DNA of 12,659 bases from Lysobacterales bacterium CG02_land_8_20_14_3_00_62_12 (GTDB taxonomy: Bacteria > Pseudomonadota > Gammaproteobacteria > Xanthomonadales > Ahniellaceae). Below, one piece after another: positions 4,995-12,213 of this stretch. Position numbers and translations under genes: made by a program. The first letter of the stretch is position 1. Each line of letters starts with the position of its first letter. A model generated the notes under the pieces. It did not search any database. It saw only the letters and a list, made by a program, of their open reading frames with translations, and was not told the DNA's origin. Where the stretch lies: the NCBI GenBank assembly GCA_002785585.1, contig PEUI01000374.1:11992-24650 (forward strand), in the 5' to 3' direction.

Positions 4995-6767
4995 ATGACC
5001 GACGCAGCCAGTCCCAATCCTGTTCACGATGGCACTTCCAATCCCAGCCCCGGTCCCAATCACTTTATTCGCCAGATCATCATCGATGATCTGGCCCGCG
5101 GCCGCCTGGCGCAGATTCACACCCGGTTTCCACCCGAACCCAACGGTTATCTGCACATTGGCCACGCCAAGTCGATCTGCCTGAACTTCGGGCTGGCCGC
5201 CGAATTCACCGGCCTTTGCAACCTGCGTTTCGACGACACCAATCCGGGCAAAGAAGACATCGAGTTTGTCGAAGCCATCAAAGAAGATGTGCGTTGGCTC
5301 GGCTACCAGTGGTCCGAATTGCGCCACGCTTCGGACTACTTCGAGAGCTTTTACCGATGCGCTGAAAAACTCATCCGCGTCGGCTTGGCCTACGTCTGCG
5401 ACCTCGATGCCGACGCCGTGCGCAACTACCGCGGCACCCTCACCGAAGCCGGTCGCAACAGTCCGTTTCGCGAGCGCACGGTCGAAGAAAACCTCGACTT
5501 GTTCGCGCGCATGCGTGCCGGTGAGTTTGCCGACGGCGCGCGCACCCTGCGCGCCCACATCGACATGGCCAGTGGCAACATCAACCTGCGCGACCCGGCG
5601 ATTTATCGCATTCGCAAGGTGACCCATCAGCACACCGGCAGCGACTGGTGCATCTATCCGATGTACGACTTTGCCCATTGCCTGTCGGATGCGATCGAAG
5701 GCATCAGCCACTCGTTGTGCACGCTGGAGTTTGAAGATCACCGGCCCCTGTACGACTGGTATCTGGACAAAATCGACCTGGTCAACGATCCGCAATTGGT
5801 CGCCCCGGTGCTGCAAAAAGGACTGACTGCACCACTCTCCCGTCCACGCCAAATCGAATTCTCGCGGCTCAATCTGGATTACGTACTGCTGTCCAAACGC
5901 AAACTGCTGGCGCTGGTCAACGACCGCCTGGTCGATGGCTGGAACGATCCGCGGATGCCCACGCTGTGCGGCATTCGTCGGCGTGGCTATCCCGCTGCCG
6001 CCGTGCGCGAACTGGCGCGGCGTATCGGCGTCACCAAACAGGAAAGCGTGATCGAATATTCCGTGCTGGAAAATCTGGTGCGCGAAGACCTGGATGCCAG
6101 CGCGGAACGGCGCATGGCGGTGCTCGACCCGATCAAATTGGTGTTGACCAACTTGGCGGCGGACCATCACGAGCTGCTGGTCGCCGCCAATCATCCAAAA
6201 GACGCTTCCCGCGGCAGTCGCCAAATCGCCTTTGGCCGCGAGCTGTACATCGAGCGCGAAGATTTCATGGAAGTGCCAGTCAAAGGCTTCCACCGGCTGG
6301 TCGTTGGCGGTGAAGTGCGCCTGCGCTTTGCCGGCATCATTCGATGCATCGCCGTGGTCAAACACGACGACGGCACCATTGCCGAACTGCATGCGACCCT
6401 GGACTTGGCATCGCGCCACGGCATGCCTGGCGCCGAACGCAAAGTCAAAGGCACCCTGCATTGGGTTTGCGCCGCCCATGCCATTGCTGCCGAAGTGCGC
6501 CTGTACGACCGACTGTTTACCGTGCCCGATCCCGATGACGAGCGCGACGGCAAATCCTACCGCGACCATCTCAACCCGGATTCGGTTCGCGTGGTGACCA
6601 AGGCCAAGCTCGAGGCCAGTTTGGGTACCGCCGTCGCCGAACAGCGATTCCAGTTCGAACGGCTCGGGTATTTTGTCGCGGATCGCTATCAGCATCAGCC
6701 GAACCGGCCGGTATTCAATCGCATCTGCAGCCTGCGGGATTCCTGGACAGCGGTCGCTAAAGGATGA
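4995..6767 (+). CDS. glnS: Glutaminyl-tRNA synthetase
   Basis: GlnRS charges tRNA(Gln) with glutamine using ATP in the cytoplasm. The 590-aa product is full length (E. coli 554 aa). Residues 1-22 are a Pro/Ser/Asn-rich extension. The class I catalytic core follows: FPPEPNGYLHIGHAKS (HIGH at 54-57), RFDDTNPGKEDIEFVEAIKEDVRWLG, CIYPMYDFAHCLSDAIEGISHSLCTLEF, and LLSKRK (298-303) as the KMSKS-like loop. The beta-barrel anticodon-binding domain ends FNRICSLRDSW. Compared with the E. coli sequence as I remember it, about 18 residues are inserted between YDWYLDKI and RQIEFSRLN, just before the KMSKS-like loop. ATG 4995 is chosen; an in-frame TTG at 4983 would add four residues and no strong ribosome-binding site supports either. 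The stop is linked to the downstream deaminase gene by a 21-codon mini-ORF. I see no convincing promoter; the upstream 141 bases separate it from the MITE-like element. Confidence 0.96.
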   Translation: MTDAASPNPVHDGTSNPSPGPNHFIRQIIIDDLARGRLAQIHTRFPPEPNGYLHIGHAKSICLNFGLAAEFTGLCNLRFDDTNPGKEDIEFVEAIKEDVRWLGYQWSELRHASDYFESFYRCAEKLIRVGLAYVCDLDADAVRNYRGTLTEAGRNSPFRERTVEENLDLFARMRAGEFADGARTLRAHIDMASGNINLRDPAIYRIRKVTHQHTGSDWCIYPMYDFAHCLSDAIEGISHSLCTLEFEDHRPLYDWYLDKIDLVNDPQLVAPVLQKGLTAPLSRPRQIEFSRLNLDYVLLSKRKLLALVNDRLVDGWNDPRMPTLCGIRRRGYPAAAVRELARRIGVTKQESVIEYSVLENLVREDLDASAERRMAVLDPIKLVLTNLAADHHELLVAANHPKDASRGSRQIAFGRELYIEREDFMEVPVKGFHRLVVGGEVRLRFAGIIRCIAVVKHDDGTIAELHATLDLASRHGMPGAERKVKGTLHWVCAAHAIAAEVRLYDRLFTVPDPDDERDGKSYRDHLNPDSVRVVTKAKLEASLGTAVAEQRFQFERLGYFVADRYQHQPNRPVFNRICSLRDSWTAVAKG

Positions 6768-6829
6768 AAAAGACGCCGTTCTTCTCGCCGTCCAGCGCTA
6801 TTCCTCGCCACTGGAAGCGGCCGACATGA
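6764..6829 (+). CDS. Possible 21-aa linker ORF between glnS and the deaminase gene
   Basis: An ATG at 6764-6766 overlaps the glnS TGA as ATGA. Its frame, MKKTPFFSPSSAIPRHWKRPT, ends with a TGA (6827-6829) that overlaps the deaminase ATG as ATGA. AAAGG lies directly against the start, too close for a normal ribosome-binding site. This looks like a route for terminating ribosomes to reinitiate and reach the deaminase gene; the peptide may have no function of its own. Chance is possible given its length. Confidence 0.3.
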   Translation: MKKTPFFSPSSAIPRHWKRPT

Positions 6830-7398
6830 GTGGCCGTCCGTTTTGTTCGCAGGCGCAACTGGCACTGCCCGATTGGGTCGCGCTGGAAGTCGATTTCGCT
6901 CGCCGCTACCCCGACGACAGGTCGCAAATGACGCTGGCGATCACGCTCGCCCAGCGCAATGTCGAGCAGCAAACTGGCGGCCCGTTTGGTGCTGCCATTT
7001 TCGCTGGAGACGGCCAAGTGGTGGCCGTCGGCGTCAATCGGGTGGTGGCGGAGTCCTGTTCATTGGCGCACGCCGAGATTATGGCCTTTATCACCGCGCA
7101 AACCCGCTTGCAGCAATTTCGGCTCAACGCCAACGGTGGCCGCTACACCCTCGCCACTTCGGCACAGCCGTGCTGCCAGTGTTATGGCGCCAGCTTCTGG
7201 GCAGGTATCGATGTCCTGTTGATCGGCGCGCGCAGTGCCGACGTGCACGAGCTGACCGAATTCGATGAAGGCCCGCTGCCCGAGGATTGGGCCGGTGAAC
7301 TAACACGCCGTGGTATCGCCGTGCGTCAGGATGTGCTCCGCGAACCAGCGCGCGCCGTGCTGGCGGCCTATCGTGACCGCGGCGGCGCCAATTACTGA
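6826..7398 (+). CDS. Zinc-dependent nucleoside/base deaminase (CMP/dCMP deaminase superfamily)
   Basis: This 190-aa cytoplasmic enzyme has the cytidine-deaminase-superfamily zinc site: His82-Ala-Glu84 (LAHAEIMAF, where Glu shuttles the proton) and PCCQC (115-119, zinc ligands Cys116 and Cys119). The core begins at about residue 34 with QMTLAITLAQRNVEQQTGGPFGAAIF. The C-terminal part has LTEFDEGPLPEDW (143-155) and AVLAAYRDRGGANY, matching a proteobacterial family usually annotated simply as nucleoside deaminase, of similar length. It is related to guanine deaminase GuaD and tRNA adenosine deaminase TadA, but the exact substrate cannot be read from sequence; a purine base or nucleoside is more likely than tRNA. 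ATG 6826 has GGAAG 8 bases upstream. It follows glnS by 58 bases on the same strand and is probably co-transcribed. Confidence 0.88.
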   Translation: MSGRPFCSQAQLALPDWVALEVDFARRYPDDRSQMTLAITLAQRNVEQQTGGPFGAAIFAGDGQVVAVGVNRVVAESCSLAHAEIMAFITAQTRLQQFRLNANGGRYTLATSAQPCCQCYGASFWAGIDVLLIGARSADVHELTEFDEGPLPEDWAGELTRRGIAVRQDVLREPARAVLAAYRDRGGANY

Positions 7399-7430
7399 GC
7401 GCTGGAAAGCGGGCTGCCGCAGGTATCGAT

Positions 7431-7753
7431 TCAGGCGCTGAAGACCAACGCGGCCCCGGCAATGATCAACACAAAGCCAGCCGGGGGTTGCCAACGAATG
7501 GGTTCGCCCAGGTAGGCAACCGAAAACGCCACCAACACACTCAGCGACAACACTTCCTGGATGGTCTCAACTGTGCCGCCGTGTACGCCGCATGTCCCCA
7601 GCGGTTGGCCGGCACCTGCAGACAATACTCGAAAAAAGCGATACCCCAACTAATCAGAATCACCGTCCACAACGCCGTCTGCTGGTACCGCAGGCGGCCA
7701 TACCAAGCCACCGTCATAAAGACGTTGGAGGCCAACAGCAGGATTGGAGTCAG
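7431..7753 (-). pseudogene. Frameshifted DUF486-type small membrane protein gene
   Basis: Two overlapping minus-strand frames together rebuild one small membrane protein of the DUF486/DMT-like family (about 107 aa). The first part is LTPILLLASNVFMTVAWYGR...ISWGIAFFEYCLQVPANRWGHAAYTAAQL. The second is TIQEVLSLSVLVAFSVAYLGEPIRW...GFVLIIAGAALVFSA. The frames join at about 7566-7568, where one missing base (CAGTTGAGACC where an extra A would give Gln-Leu-Lys-Thr) breaks translation. There is also no ATG: the expected initiator position is CTG (7751-7753), and the TGA of the PilZ gene lies only nine bases upstream. Four hydrophobic segments fit the four-helix family. The gene is probably dead in this genome, although a single-base sequencing error could explain the frameshift but not the missing ATG. 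Confidence 0.8.
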
Positions 7754-7762
7754 CCAGCACGA

Positions 7763-8089
7763 TCACGTCGTCTCTGCATCGAGAAAACGCGCCTCGTACA
7801 TCAGATGGTGGATGCGTTCTTCCTGGCCTTCGACGAATTGCACACCGAGGTGTTCACCGCCCGTTCGTGCCACCCGGGCGGCCAGGCTGATCACGGTGTC
7901 CTGATCGAGCATGAAAAACACCCGGATCAGCTCGGGCATTTGTGTCGGCCAATGCTTCGGCCGCCCGAGGCGGGCGCCACCCTGTGAAATATCCCAGACC
8001 TCGGACAGATAGCCGTCTTCCCCAGCCACCAGCATGGCGGCACTGAAAACATCCTTGCGCGGGTGAACACGTTTTTCGTTGGCGTCCAT
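7763..8089 (-). CDS. PilZ domain protein (predicted c-di-GMP receptor)
   Basis: This 108-aa protein is almost entirely a single PilZ domain. It carries both halves of the c-di-GMP-binding signature: RVHPR (Arg7 to Arg11, the RxxxR motif) and DISQGG (33-38, the D/NxSxxG motif), followed by beta-strands ending in HLGVQFV (80-86) and a C-terminal helix. With all key residues present it should bind c-di-GMP and act through a partner protein; the output (motility, exopolysaccharide, pili) cannot be told from context. ATG 8089 is preferred because GAAG lies 6 bases upstream; ATG 8095 (adding Met-Pro) is equally possible. The frame is open much further upstream, but through a palindromic leader without family similarity. 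The DUF486 pseudogene follows nine bases after its stop, probably in the same transcript. Confidence 0.85.
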   Translation of the reverse strand: MDANEKRVHPRKDVFSAAMLVAGEDGYLSEVWDISQGGARLGRPKHWPTQMPELIRVFFMLDQDTVISLAARVARTGGEHLGVQFVEGQEERIHHLMYEARFLDAETT

Positions 8090-8103
8090 GGGCATCTTCA
8101 AAG

Positions 8104-8237
8104 GCAATGGAACAAAGTTGCAAGCACGGGCTATGCCACGGTTTTCAAAGTGCCAACCGCGGCACCTTTGCCGGTTGGCGTAATACCAGGATGCTAGCGG
8201 AAAGCCCCCGCACCGGCACAGAATCTTGTTCCATCGC
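8104..8237 (-). promoter_or_regulatory. Palindromic leader upstream of the PilZ gene
   Basis: GCAATGGAACAA (8104-8115) and TTGTTCCATCGC (8226-8237) are inverted copies matching at 11 of 12 bases. Nearly concentric with them is a perfect 8-bp stem, GCCAACCG (8152-8159) with CGGTTGGC (8172-8179). The RNA leader of the PilZ transcript could therefore fold into a closing helix with an internal hairpin. It could be a regulatory RNA element or a decayed palindromic repeat. I could not match it to the GEMM c-di-GMP riboswitch consensus. Confidence 0.4.
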
Positions 8238-8295
8238 CATGTGGGGACTGGCCACCCCGCTAAATCAGCAGCGGCCACAGCGGCAATGCGCTAAA

Positions 8296-8328
8296 CCAGA
8301 AAGCCCGGCACGAGGCCGGGCTTTCTGG
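8296..8328 (-). terminator. Intrinsic terminator of the OmpA-family gene
   Basis: A perfect 14-bp stem, CCAGAAAGCCCGGC at 8296-8309 and its complement at 8315-8328, encloses a 5-base loop. On the minus strand it lies 40 bases after the ompA stop; the stem's 3' arm ends CTTTCTGG and is followed by TTT. The plus-strand reading ends in GGGG, so it works mainly for the minus-strand transcript. Confidence 0.85.
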
Positions 8329-8368
8329 GGTACGCCAATCTGCTGGCAGCTTGGCAATTGCCGGTGAC

Positions 8369-9445
8369 TTACTTCTGTTTGACCAACTCGGTGCGACGGT
8401 TGCGGGCACGGCCTTCGGAGGTCTGATTGGAATCGATCGGACGCGATTCGCCATAACCATTGGGGCCGCTCAACCGATCCGCCGCAATGCCATGACCACC
8501 CAAGTATTCATAGACCACACGGGCGCGGCGCTCGGACAGGCCTTGGTTATAAGCATCGGTGCCGACGGCATCGGTATGGCCAGCGACTTCAACTTTCATC
8601 GTCGGGTAGCGGGTCAACACATCGACTGCCTGATCCAGAATGCTGATGGAATCGGTGGTGAGGGTAGCCTTGTCGAACTCGAAGTTGACGCCACGCAGAT
8701 CGATAATCACCGCAATCGGGCAACCATCGGGACCAACCGCCTCACCAGCGGGGGTGTTCGGGCACTTGTCGTCGGCATTCAACACACCGTCGTTATCGTC
8801 ATCCATGTCAACCGCAGGAGGCGGAGGCGGTGGTGTCACCACTGGTGCATCGGCAGCGTCAACCGCCGTCACCGGTGCGGCGGCGGCGTCATGCAGGCCA
8901 AACACACCACCCACGGTCAGCAGCAAATCACCGAACTGGTTTTCACCGGCAACGGCGTTGTCATCGAAATCGAACCGATAAGCGATCTCGGTGCGAATGG
9001 CGGTGCTGGCGCCAAAGCGCTTTTGCAAGCCCGCGCCAAATTGAAAAGCTGGCACATAGATGACGGAATTGCTGGCAGGATCCAGCTCGCGACGACTGAC
9101 ACCCGCGCCCGCAAGCACATACGGCTGCCATGACCGCGCACCAATGTAATGCCGCAACGACGCCATCAGTGCCGTTGACGACCAGCCGTCACCGGCGGTG
9201 CGGCCGACGTCACGGTCCACGTAGTCGACGGTAAAATCCAGACTGCTCTTGGGTGCGATGTAACGTCCCAGTCCCACGCCCACCAGAACATCCAGGTTTT
9301 CTTTGACGTCGCGGTCGGTGTCATTGACCAGCGCCGCACCGTAAGCCGTGAAATACCAATCCGTGGAAACCTCTTGTGCGGTCGCCGACAGCGACACAGC
9401 GGCAAGTGAAAACGCAATCAGGGCAGACAATTTATTCTTGTTCAT
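8369..9445 (-). CDS. OmpA-family outer membrane porin/peptidoglycan anchor
   Basis: This is a 358-aa exported protein. Residues 1-23 form the signal peptide (MNKNKLSALIAFSLAAVSLS then ATA, cleaved before QE). Residues 24-184 form an eight-strand-type beta barrel with alternating aromatic and small residues (e.g. WYFTAYGAALV, WQPYVLAGAGV, AIRTEIAYRFDF). A proline hinge (six Pro at 205-210) and a calcium-binding thrombospondin-3-like repeat follow (DMDDDNDGVLNADDKCPNTP, 213-232, with Cys228 and Cys242 able to form a disulfide). Residues 250-358 are the OmpA C-terminal peptidoglycan-binding domain: FEFDKATL, GHTDAVGTDAYNQGLSERRA (Asp292 and Arg307, equivalent to E. coli Asp271 and Arg286) and SEGRARNRRTE. 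It tethers outer membrane to cell wall. ATG 9445 has GGAG 6 bases upstream; ATG 9457 is less well placed. It has its own terminator and probably its own promoter. Confidence 0.93.
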   Translation of the reverse strand: MNKNKLSALIAFSLAAVSLSATAQEVSTDWYFTAYGAALVNDTDRDVKENLDVLVGVGLGRYIAPKSSLDFTVDYVDRDVGRTAGDGWSSTALMASLRHYIGARSWQPYVLAGAGVSRRELDPASNSVIYVPAFQFGAGLQKRFGASTAIRTEIAYRFDFDDNAVAGENQFGDLLLTVGGVFGLHDAAAAPVTAVDAADAPVVTPPPPPPAVDMDDDNDGVLNADDKCPNTPAGEAVGPDGCPIAVIIDLRGVNFEFDKATLTTDSISILDQAVDVLTRYPTMKVEVAGHTDAVGTDAYNQGLSERRARVVYEYLGGHGIAADRLSGPNGYGESRPIDSNQTSEGRARNRRTELVKQK

Positions 9446-9503
9446 CGCGAACTCCATTGGGGTTTTGAATCGAAGCGCCAAGCCGCTGGCGGGTCGGGTC
9501 GGC

Positions 9504-9509
9504 AGTATA
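9504..9509 (-). promoter_or_regulatory. Candidate -10 box for the OmpA-family gene
   Basis: TATACT on the minus strand lies about 59 bases upstream of the start codon in an AT-richer patch (TTGGTTTATACTGCC), giving a leader of roughly 50 bases. Five of six bases match the -10 consensus. No good -35 sits 17 bases further upstream, so an activator or an atypical -35 would be needed. The rest of the 210-base gap to prpD shows no gene or clear terminator. Confidence 0.4.
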
Positions 9510-9655
9510 AACCAAGACTATTAACGTTTGGGTAACAATCAGCGGAGCGGCAAAGCACTGACCAGAGCGACACTGCGCCACAGCATCCATGAGCGTCGAG
9601 CCGCGGTCGGTTCGCCAACGCACCGAACGCCAGCATCAGCGCGCCGGTGACCGGC

Positions 9656-11107
9656 TCAACGCCCGAATAGCGCCAGCCACTGCTGGATCTCCATCGCCTC
9701 CAGCGCCGCCGGGTTGGCACTGGCAGCAAGAATTCGCTGCGCCTGCTCGGTGCCGAACTGCCCGCTGATCGCGGCTTCGAATTTCTGCAACAACAGCGGG
9801 ATGCCCTCGGCCCGGCGGCGGCGGTGCCCGATCGGATAGTCGATCGACACTTTGTCGCTGGCAGAGCCGTCCTTGAAAAACACTTGCACCGAATTGCCGA
9901 TGTAGCGTTTGTCCGGATCAAAATAGTCGCGGGTGAACTGCGGATTTTCGCGGACTGTCATGCGGCTTCGCAAAGCATCAATGCGTGGATCGGCAGCGAC
10001 CTCATCGTTGTAGTCAGCGGCGGTCAGTCGGCCCAACAACAATGGCACCGCCACCATGTACTGAATGCAATGATCGCGATCCGCGTAGTTGGATAGTGGT
10101 CCGGTTTTATCGATGATGCGGGCCCCGGCCTCTTGGGTTTCGATGGCGATGCGCTCGATTTGATCGAGCCGTTCGACTACCTGTGGATGCAATTGCATGG
10201 CACATTCCACCGCTGTTTGCGCATGAAACTCGGCCGGAAAGCTGATCTTGAACAATACGTTTTCCATCACGTAGCTGGCGAACGGACGTTCAAACTCAAA
10301 GGCTTTGCCCTGGCAAACGACATCGTAAAAACCCCAGGTTTTTGCCGACAGCGCACTTGGGTAACCAACCACCCCTTTGTCCACCGCGTTCAGCGCATGC
10401 AGCACCGCGCGTCGGCAGGCATCGCCCGCCGCCCAGCTCTTGCGTGGGCCGGTATTGGGCGCGTGGCGGTAAGTGCGCAGGGCGCCGTTGTCGATCCAGC
10501 TATGCGAAATGGCGGTGATGATTTCGTCTTTGCCGCCGCCGAGCATCGCCGTAGCAACCGCAGTGGATGCCAGCCGACCCAAGATGACATGGTCGAGCCC
10601 GAGCCGATTGAAGCTGTTCTTGAGGGCGTAGCAACCCTGGATTTCATGCGCTTTGATGGCATAGCCGAGGATGTCACGCACGCTCAATGGCGGCTTGCCC
10701 AGGCGCACATTGCGCCGAGAAACATAGTCACCCACGGCCAAAATGGTGCCCAAGTTGTCCGACGGGTGGCCCCACTCGGCGGCGAGCCAGGTGTCGTTGA
10801 AATCCAGCCAGCGCACCGCCGAACCGATCGCGAACGCTGCTTGCACCGGGTCGAGTCGATGCGCGGTGCCCGGGATGACCACACCATCGGCCATCTCCGC
10901 CCCCGGCACCACTGGACCGAGGTGTTTGACGCAATCCGGAAACTTGAGCGCCAACATGGCGCAGGCCAACGCATCGAGCAGCATGTAGCGCGCGGTCGTG
11001 TAGGCCTCGGCGCTGTGGATCGAAGCATCGATTACGTAGTCGGCAATATCCACCATCGGTTGATCGGGTTGCGGGCGGATGGCAGAACGAATATCAGCGT
11101 GCGACAT
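9656..11107 (-). CDS. prpD: 2-methylcitrate dehydratase PrpD
   Basis: PrpD dehydrates 2-methylcitrate to 2-methyl-cis-aconitate in the methylcitrate cycle, which degrades propionate/propionyl-CoA in the cytoplasm; it is an MmgE/PrpD-fold, cofactor-independent enzyme. The 483-aa length equals E. coli PrpD. Diagnostic blocks in order are LDPVQAAFAIG, RWLDFNDTWLAAEWGHPSDN (99-118), KAHEIQGCYALKNSFNRLGLD, TYRHAPNTGPRKSWAAGDA, VMENVLFKISFPAEFHAQTA, DRDHCIQYMVAVPLL and YPIGHRRRR. ATG 11107 has GAGG 7 bases upstream and gives the family N-terminus (Ser-His-Ala... then IADYVID). No prpB, prpC, acnD or prpF is visible next to it, so it may be an isolated copy or rely on a cluster elsewhere. It follows panE by 83 bases on the same strand without a clear terminator between, so co-transcription is possible. 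Confidence 0.95.
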   Translation of the reverse strand: MSHADIRSAIRPQPDQPMVDIADYVIDASIHSAEAYTTARYMLLDALACAMLALKFPDCVKHLGPVVPGAEMADGVVIPGTAHRLDPVQAAFAIGSAVRWLDFNDTWLAAEWGHPSDNLGTILAVGDYVSRRNVRLGKPPLSVRDILGYAIKAHEIQGCYALKNSFNRLGLDHVILGRLASTAVATAMLGGGKDEIITAISHSWIDNGALRTYRHAPNTGPRKSWAAGDACRRAVLHALNAVDKGVVGYPSALSAKTWGFYDVVCQGKAFEFERPFASYVMENVLFKISFPAEFHAQTAVECAMQLHPQVVERLDQIERIAIETQEAGARIIDKTGPLSNYADRDHCIQYMVAVPLLLGRLTAADYNDEVAADPRIDALRSRMTVRENPQFTRDYFDPDKRYIGNSVQVFFKDGSASDKVSIDYPIGHRRRRAEGIPLLLQKFEAAISGQFGTEQAQRILAASANPAALEAMEIQQWLALFGR

Positions 11108-11190
11108 GGTGACCTCGGGGTGATGGCAAAGTGAATGCGGAGACCCGCCATTGTGCCAGATCCACCTTGCCGGCTTACGCAAAGTCGAAG

Positions 11191-12210
11191 TCAGCAGTCG
11201 CCACGGAGACCAAGCGCCTGCGCCAAGGCGTTGGCGCTTAGGCGCGGGCTGTAGTGCGTCGCCTCAGCGGCATGCACCAGCGCGACCATGGCAGCGTTCA
11301 ACGGCGCCGTTCGCTGGATCGACGCTGCCAGCCGCACCACTTCGCCATTGATGTAATCAATTTCGGTAGCGCGTCCGCGGTCCATATCTTCGGCCATCGA
11401 GGAGCGTGCCTGCGGGTCCAATTTCAGCATGGCACTGGCCAGCCGCAGGAAAATGGCATCGGGCATGCGCAGCAGCGTCGGCAGCCAGCGCGGCGGTAAA
11501 GCCGCGGCCTTGGCCGGGCGAATCCCGGCGGCGGCCATCAGCGCCAGTGCCTCGCGCATCAATGCCGACAAAATCAGCCGATAGCCGCGCTCCGCCAATT
11601 GCTGGCGCAACGGCAAGCCACAGAGTGCATTGATCGGATTGTTCAAGTTGAGCAAGAGCTTGCCCCAGAGCACGTTCGCCAACTGCGCATGCGTTCGGGT
11701 CGCCAACCCAGCCGCCCGCAACACCGCCACCACCCGATCCGCAGCCGGCCCGGCCGCTTCCAGCAAAATGACACCGCTGGTTCCGCGATGAAAATGCGCC
11801 GGTTCACGCCACACCACATTCCACGGCACCATCGCCGCGAGCACTTGATCGCCGGGTAACTGCGTGCGCAGCACCGCCGCATTGTGCAAGCCATTCTGCA
11901 AACTGACGATGCTGCGACCAGGGTGCGGCAGCGCCGCCAAGGCGCCGGCCGCGGCTGCCGTATCGGCGCTCTTGACGGTGACCAAGATCAGTTCACAGTC
12001 GGCGGCCGCAGCGACCGAGGTGGCCACCCTTACCCGCGCGGCGGGCAGATGAAAATCCTTGGCGCCGGTCGTGCTGATGTGCAATCCATCGGCCGCCACC
12101 GCCGCGCGCAGCCGATCACGCCCGATCAGCACCACTTCGTGGCCCGCCTGGATCAAATGCGCGCCGACATAGCAGCCAATGCTGCCAGCGCCGAGGACCC
12201 CGATGCGCAT
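11191..12210 (-). CDS. panE: 2-dehydropantoate 2-reductase (ketopantoate reductase, ApbA/PanE family)
   Basis: The enzyme reduces 2-dehydropantoate to pantoate with NADPH, a step towards pantothenate and coenzyme A, in the cytoplasm. The 339-aa protein opens with a Rossmann fold, MRIGVLGAGSIGCYVG (GxGxxG at 7-12). It then shows TVKS (Lys80), SLQNG (Asn106), LWGKLLLNLNNPINAL with the probable catalytic Lys184, and RSSMAEDMDRGRATEIDYINGEVV with Ser270 and Glu282 at the positions that bind substrate in E. coli PanE. It is slightly longer than E. coli PanE (303 aa), within the range of the ApbA/PanE family. Several paralogues reduce other 2-oxoacids, so the exact substrate is likely but not certain. 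ATG 12210 begins two bases after the stop of the DUF962 gene; the pair is almost certainly one operon with coupled translation. Confidence 0.88.
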   Translation of the reverse strand: MRIGVLGAGSIGCYVGAHLIQAGHEVVLIGRDRLRAAVAADGLHISTTGAKDFHLPAARVRVATSVAAAADCELILVTVKSADTAAAAGALAALPHPGRSIVSLQNGLHNAAVLRTQLPGDQVLAAMVPWNVVWREPAHFHRGTSGVILLEAAGPAADRVVAVLRAAGLATRTHAQLANVLWGKLLLNLNNPINALCGLPLRQQLAERGYRLILSALMREALALMAAAGIRPAKAAALPPRWLPTLLRMPDAIFLRLASAMLKLDPQARSSMAEDMDRGRATEIDYINGEVVRLAASIQRTAPLNAAMVALVHAAEATHYSPRLSANALAQALGLRGDC

Positions 12211-12213
12211 CGC

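Noticed and set aside
4836..6695. Long open frame on the minus strand across the whole of glnS
   Set aside because: It is antisense to a clear, conserved GlnRS. GC-rich codon use leaves the opposite strand free of stops, and the translation shows no family features.
7399..7430. Bidirectional terminator between the deaminase gene and the DUF486 pseudogene
   Set aside because: The 32-base gap contains no stable stem followed by T residues on either strand.
8104..8237. GEMM-type c-di-GMP riboswitch upstream of the PilZ gene
   Set aside because: The location is attractive, but I could not find the conserved GEMM core segments in order. Kept only as an unclassified palindromic leader.
8096..8278. 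N-terminal extension of the PilZ protein to 8278
   Set aside because: The added 61-63 residues run through an inverted-repeat leader and have no domain similarity. The start at 8089/8095 gives a complete PilZ domain.
8351..9133. Plus-strand open frame of 260 codons opposite the OmpA-family gene
   Set aside because: Overlaps a clear porin with signal peptide and OmpA C-terminal domain; the translation has no recognisable features.
9541..9655. Terminator or gene fragment downstream of prpD
   Set aside because: Only imperfect short dyads such as GCCGGTCACCGGC and no coding signal on either strand.
10133..11134. Plus-strand open frame of 333 codons opposite prpD
   Set aside because: Shadow of PrpD, which is unambiguous from motifs and exact family length.
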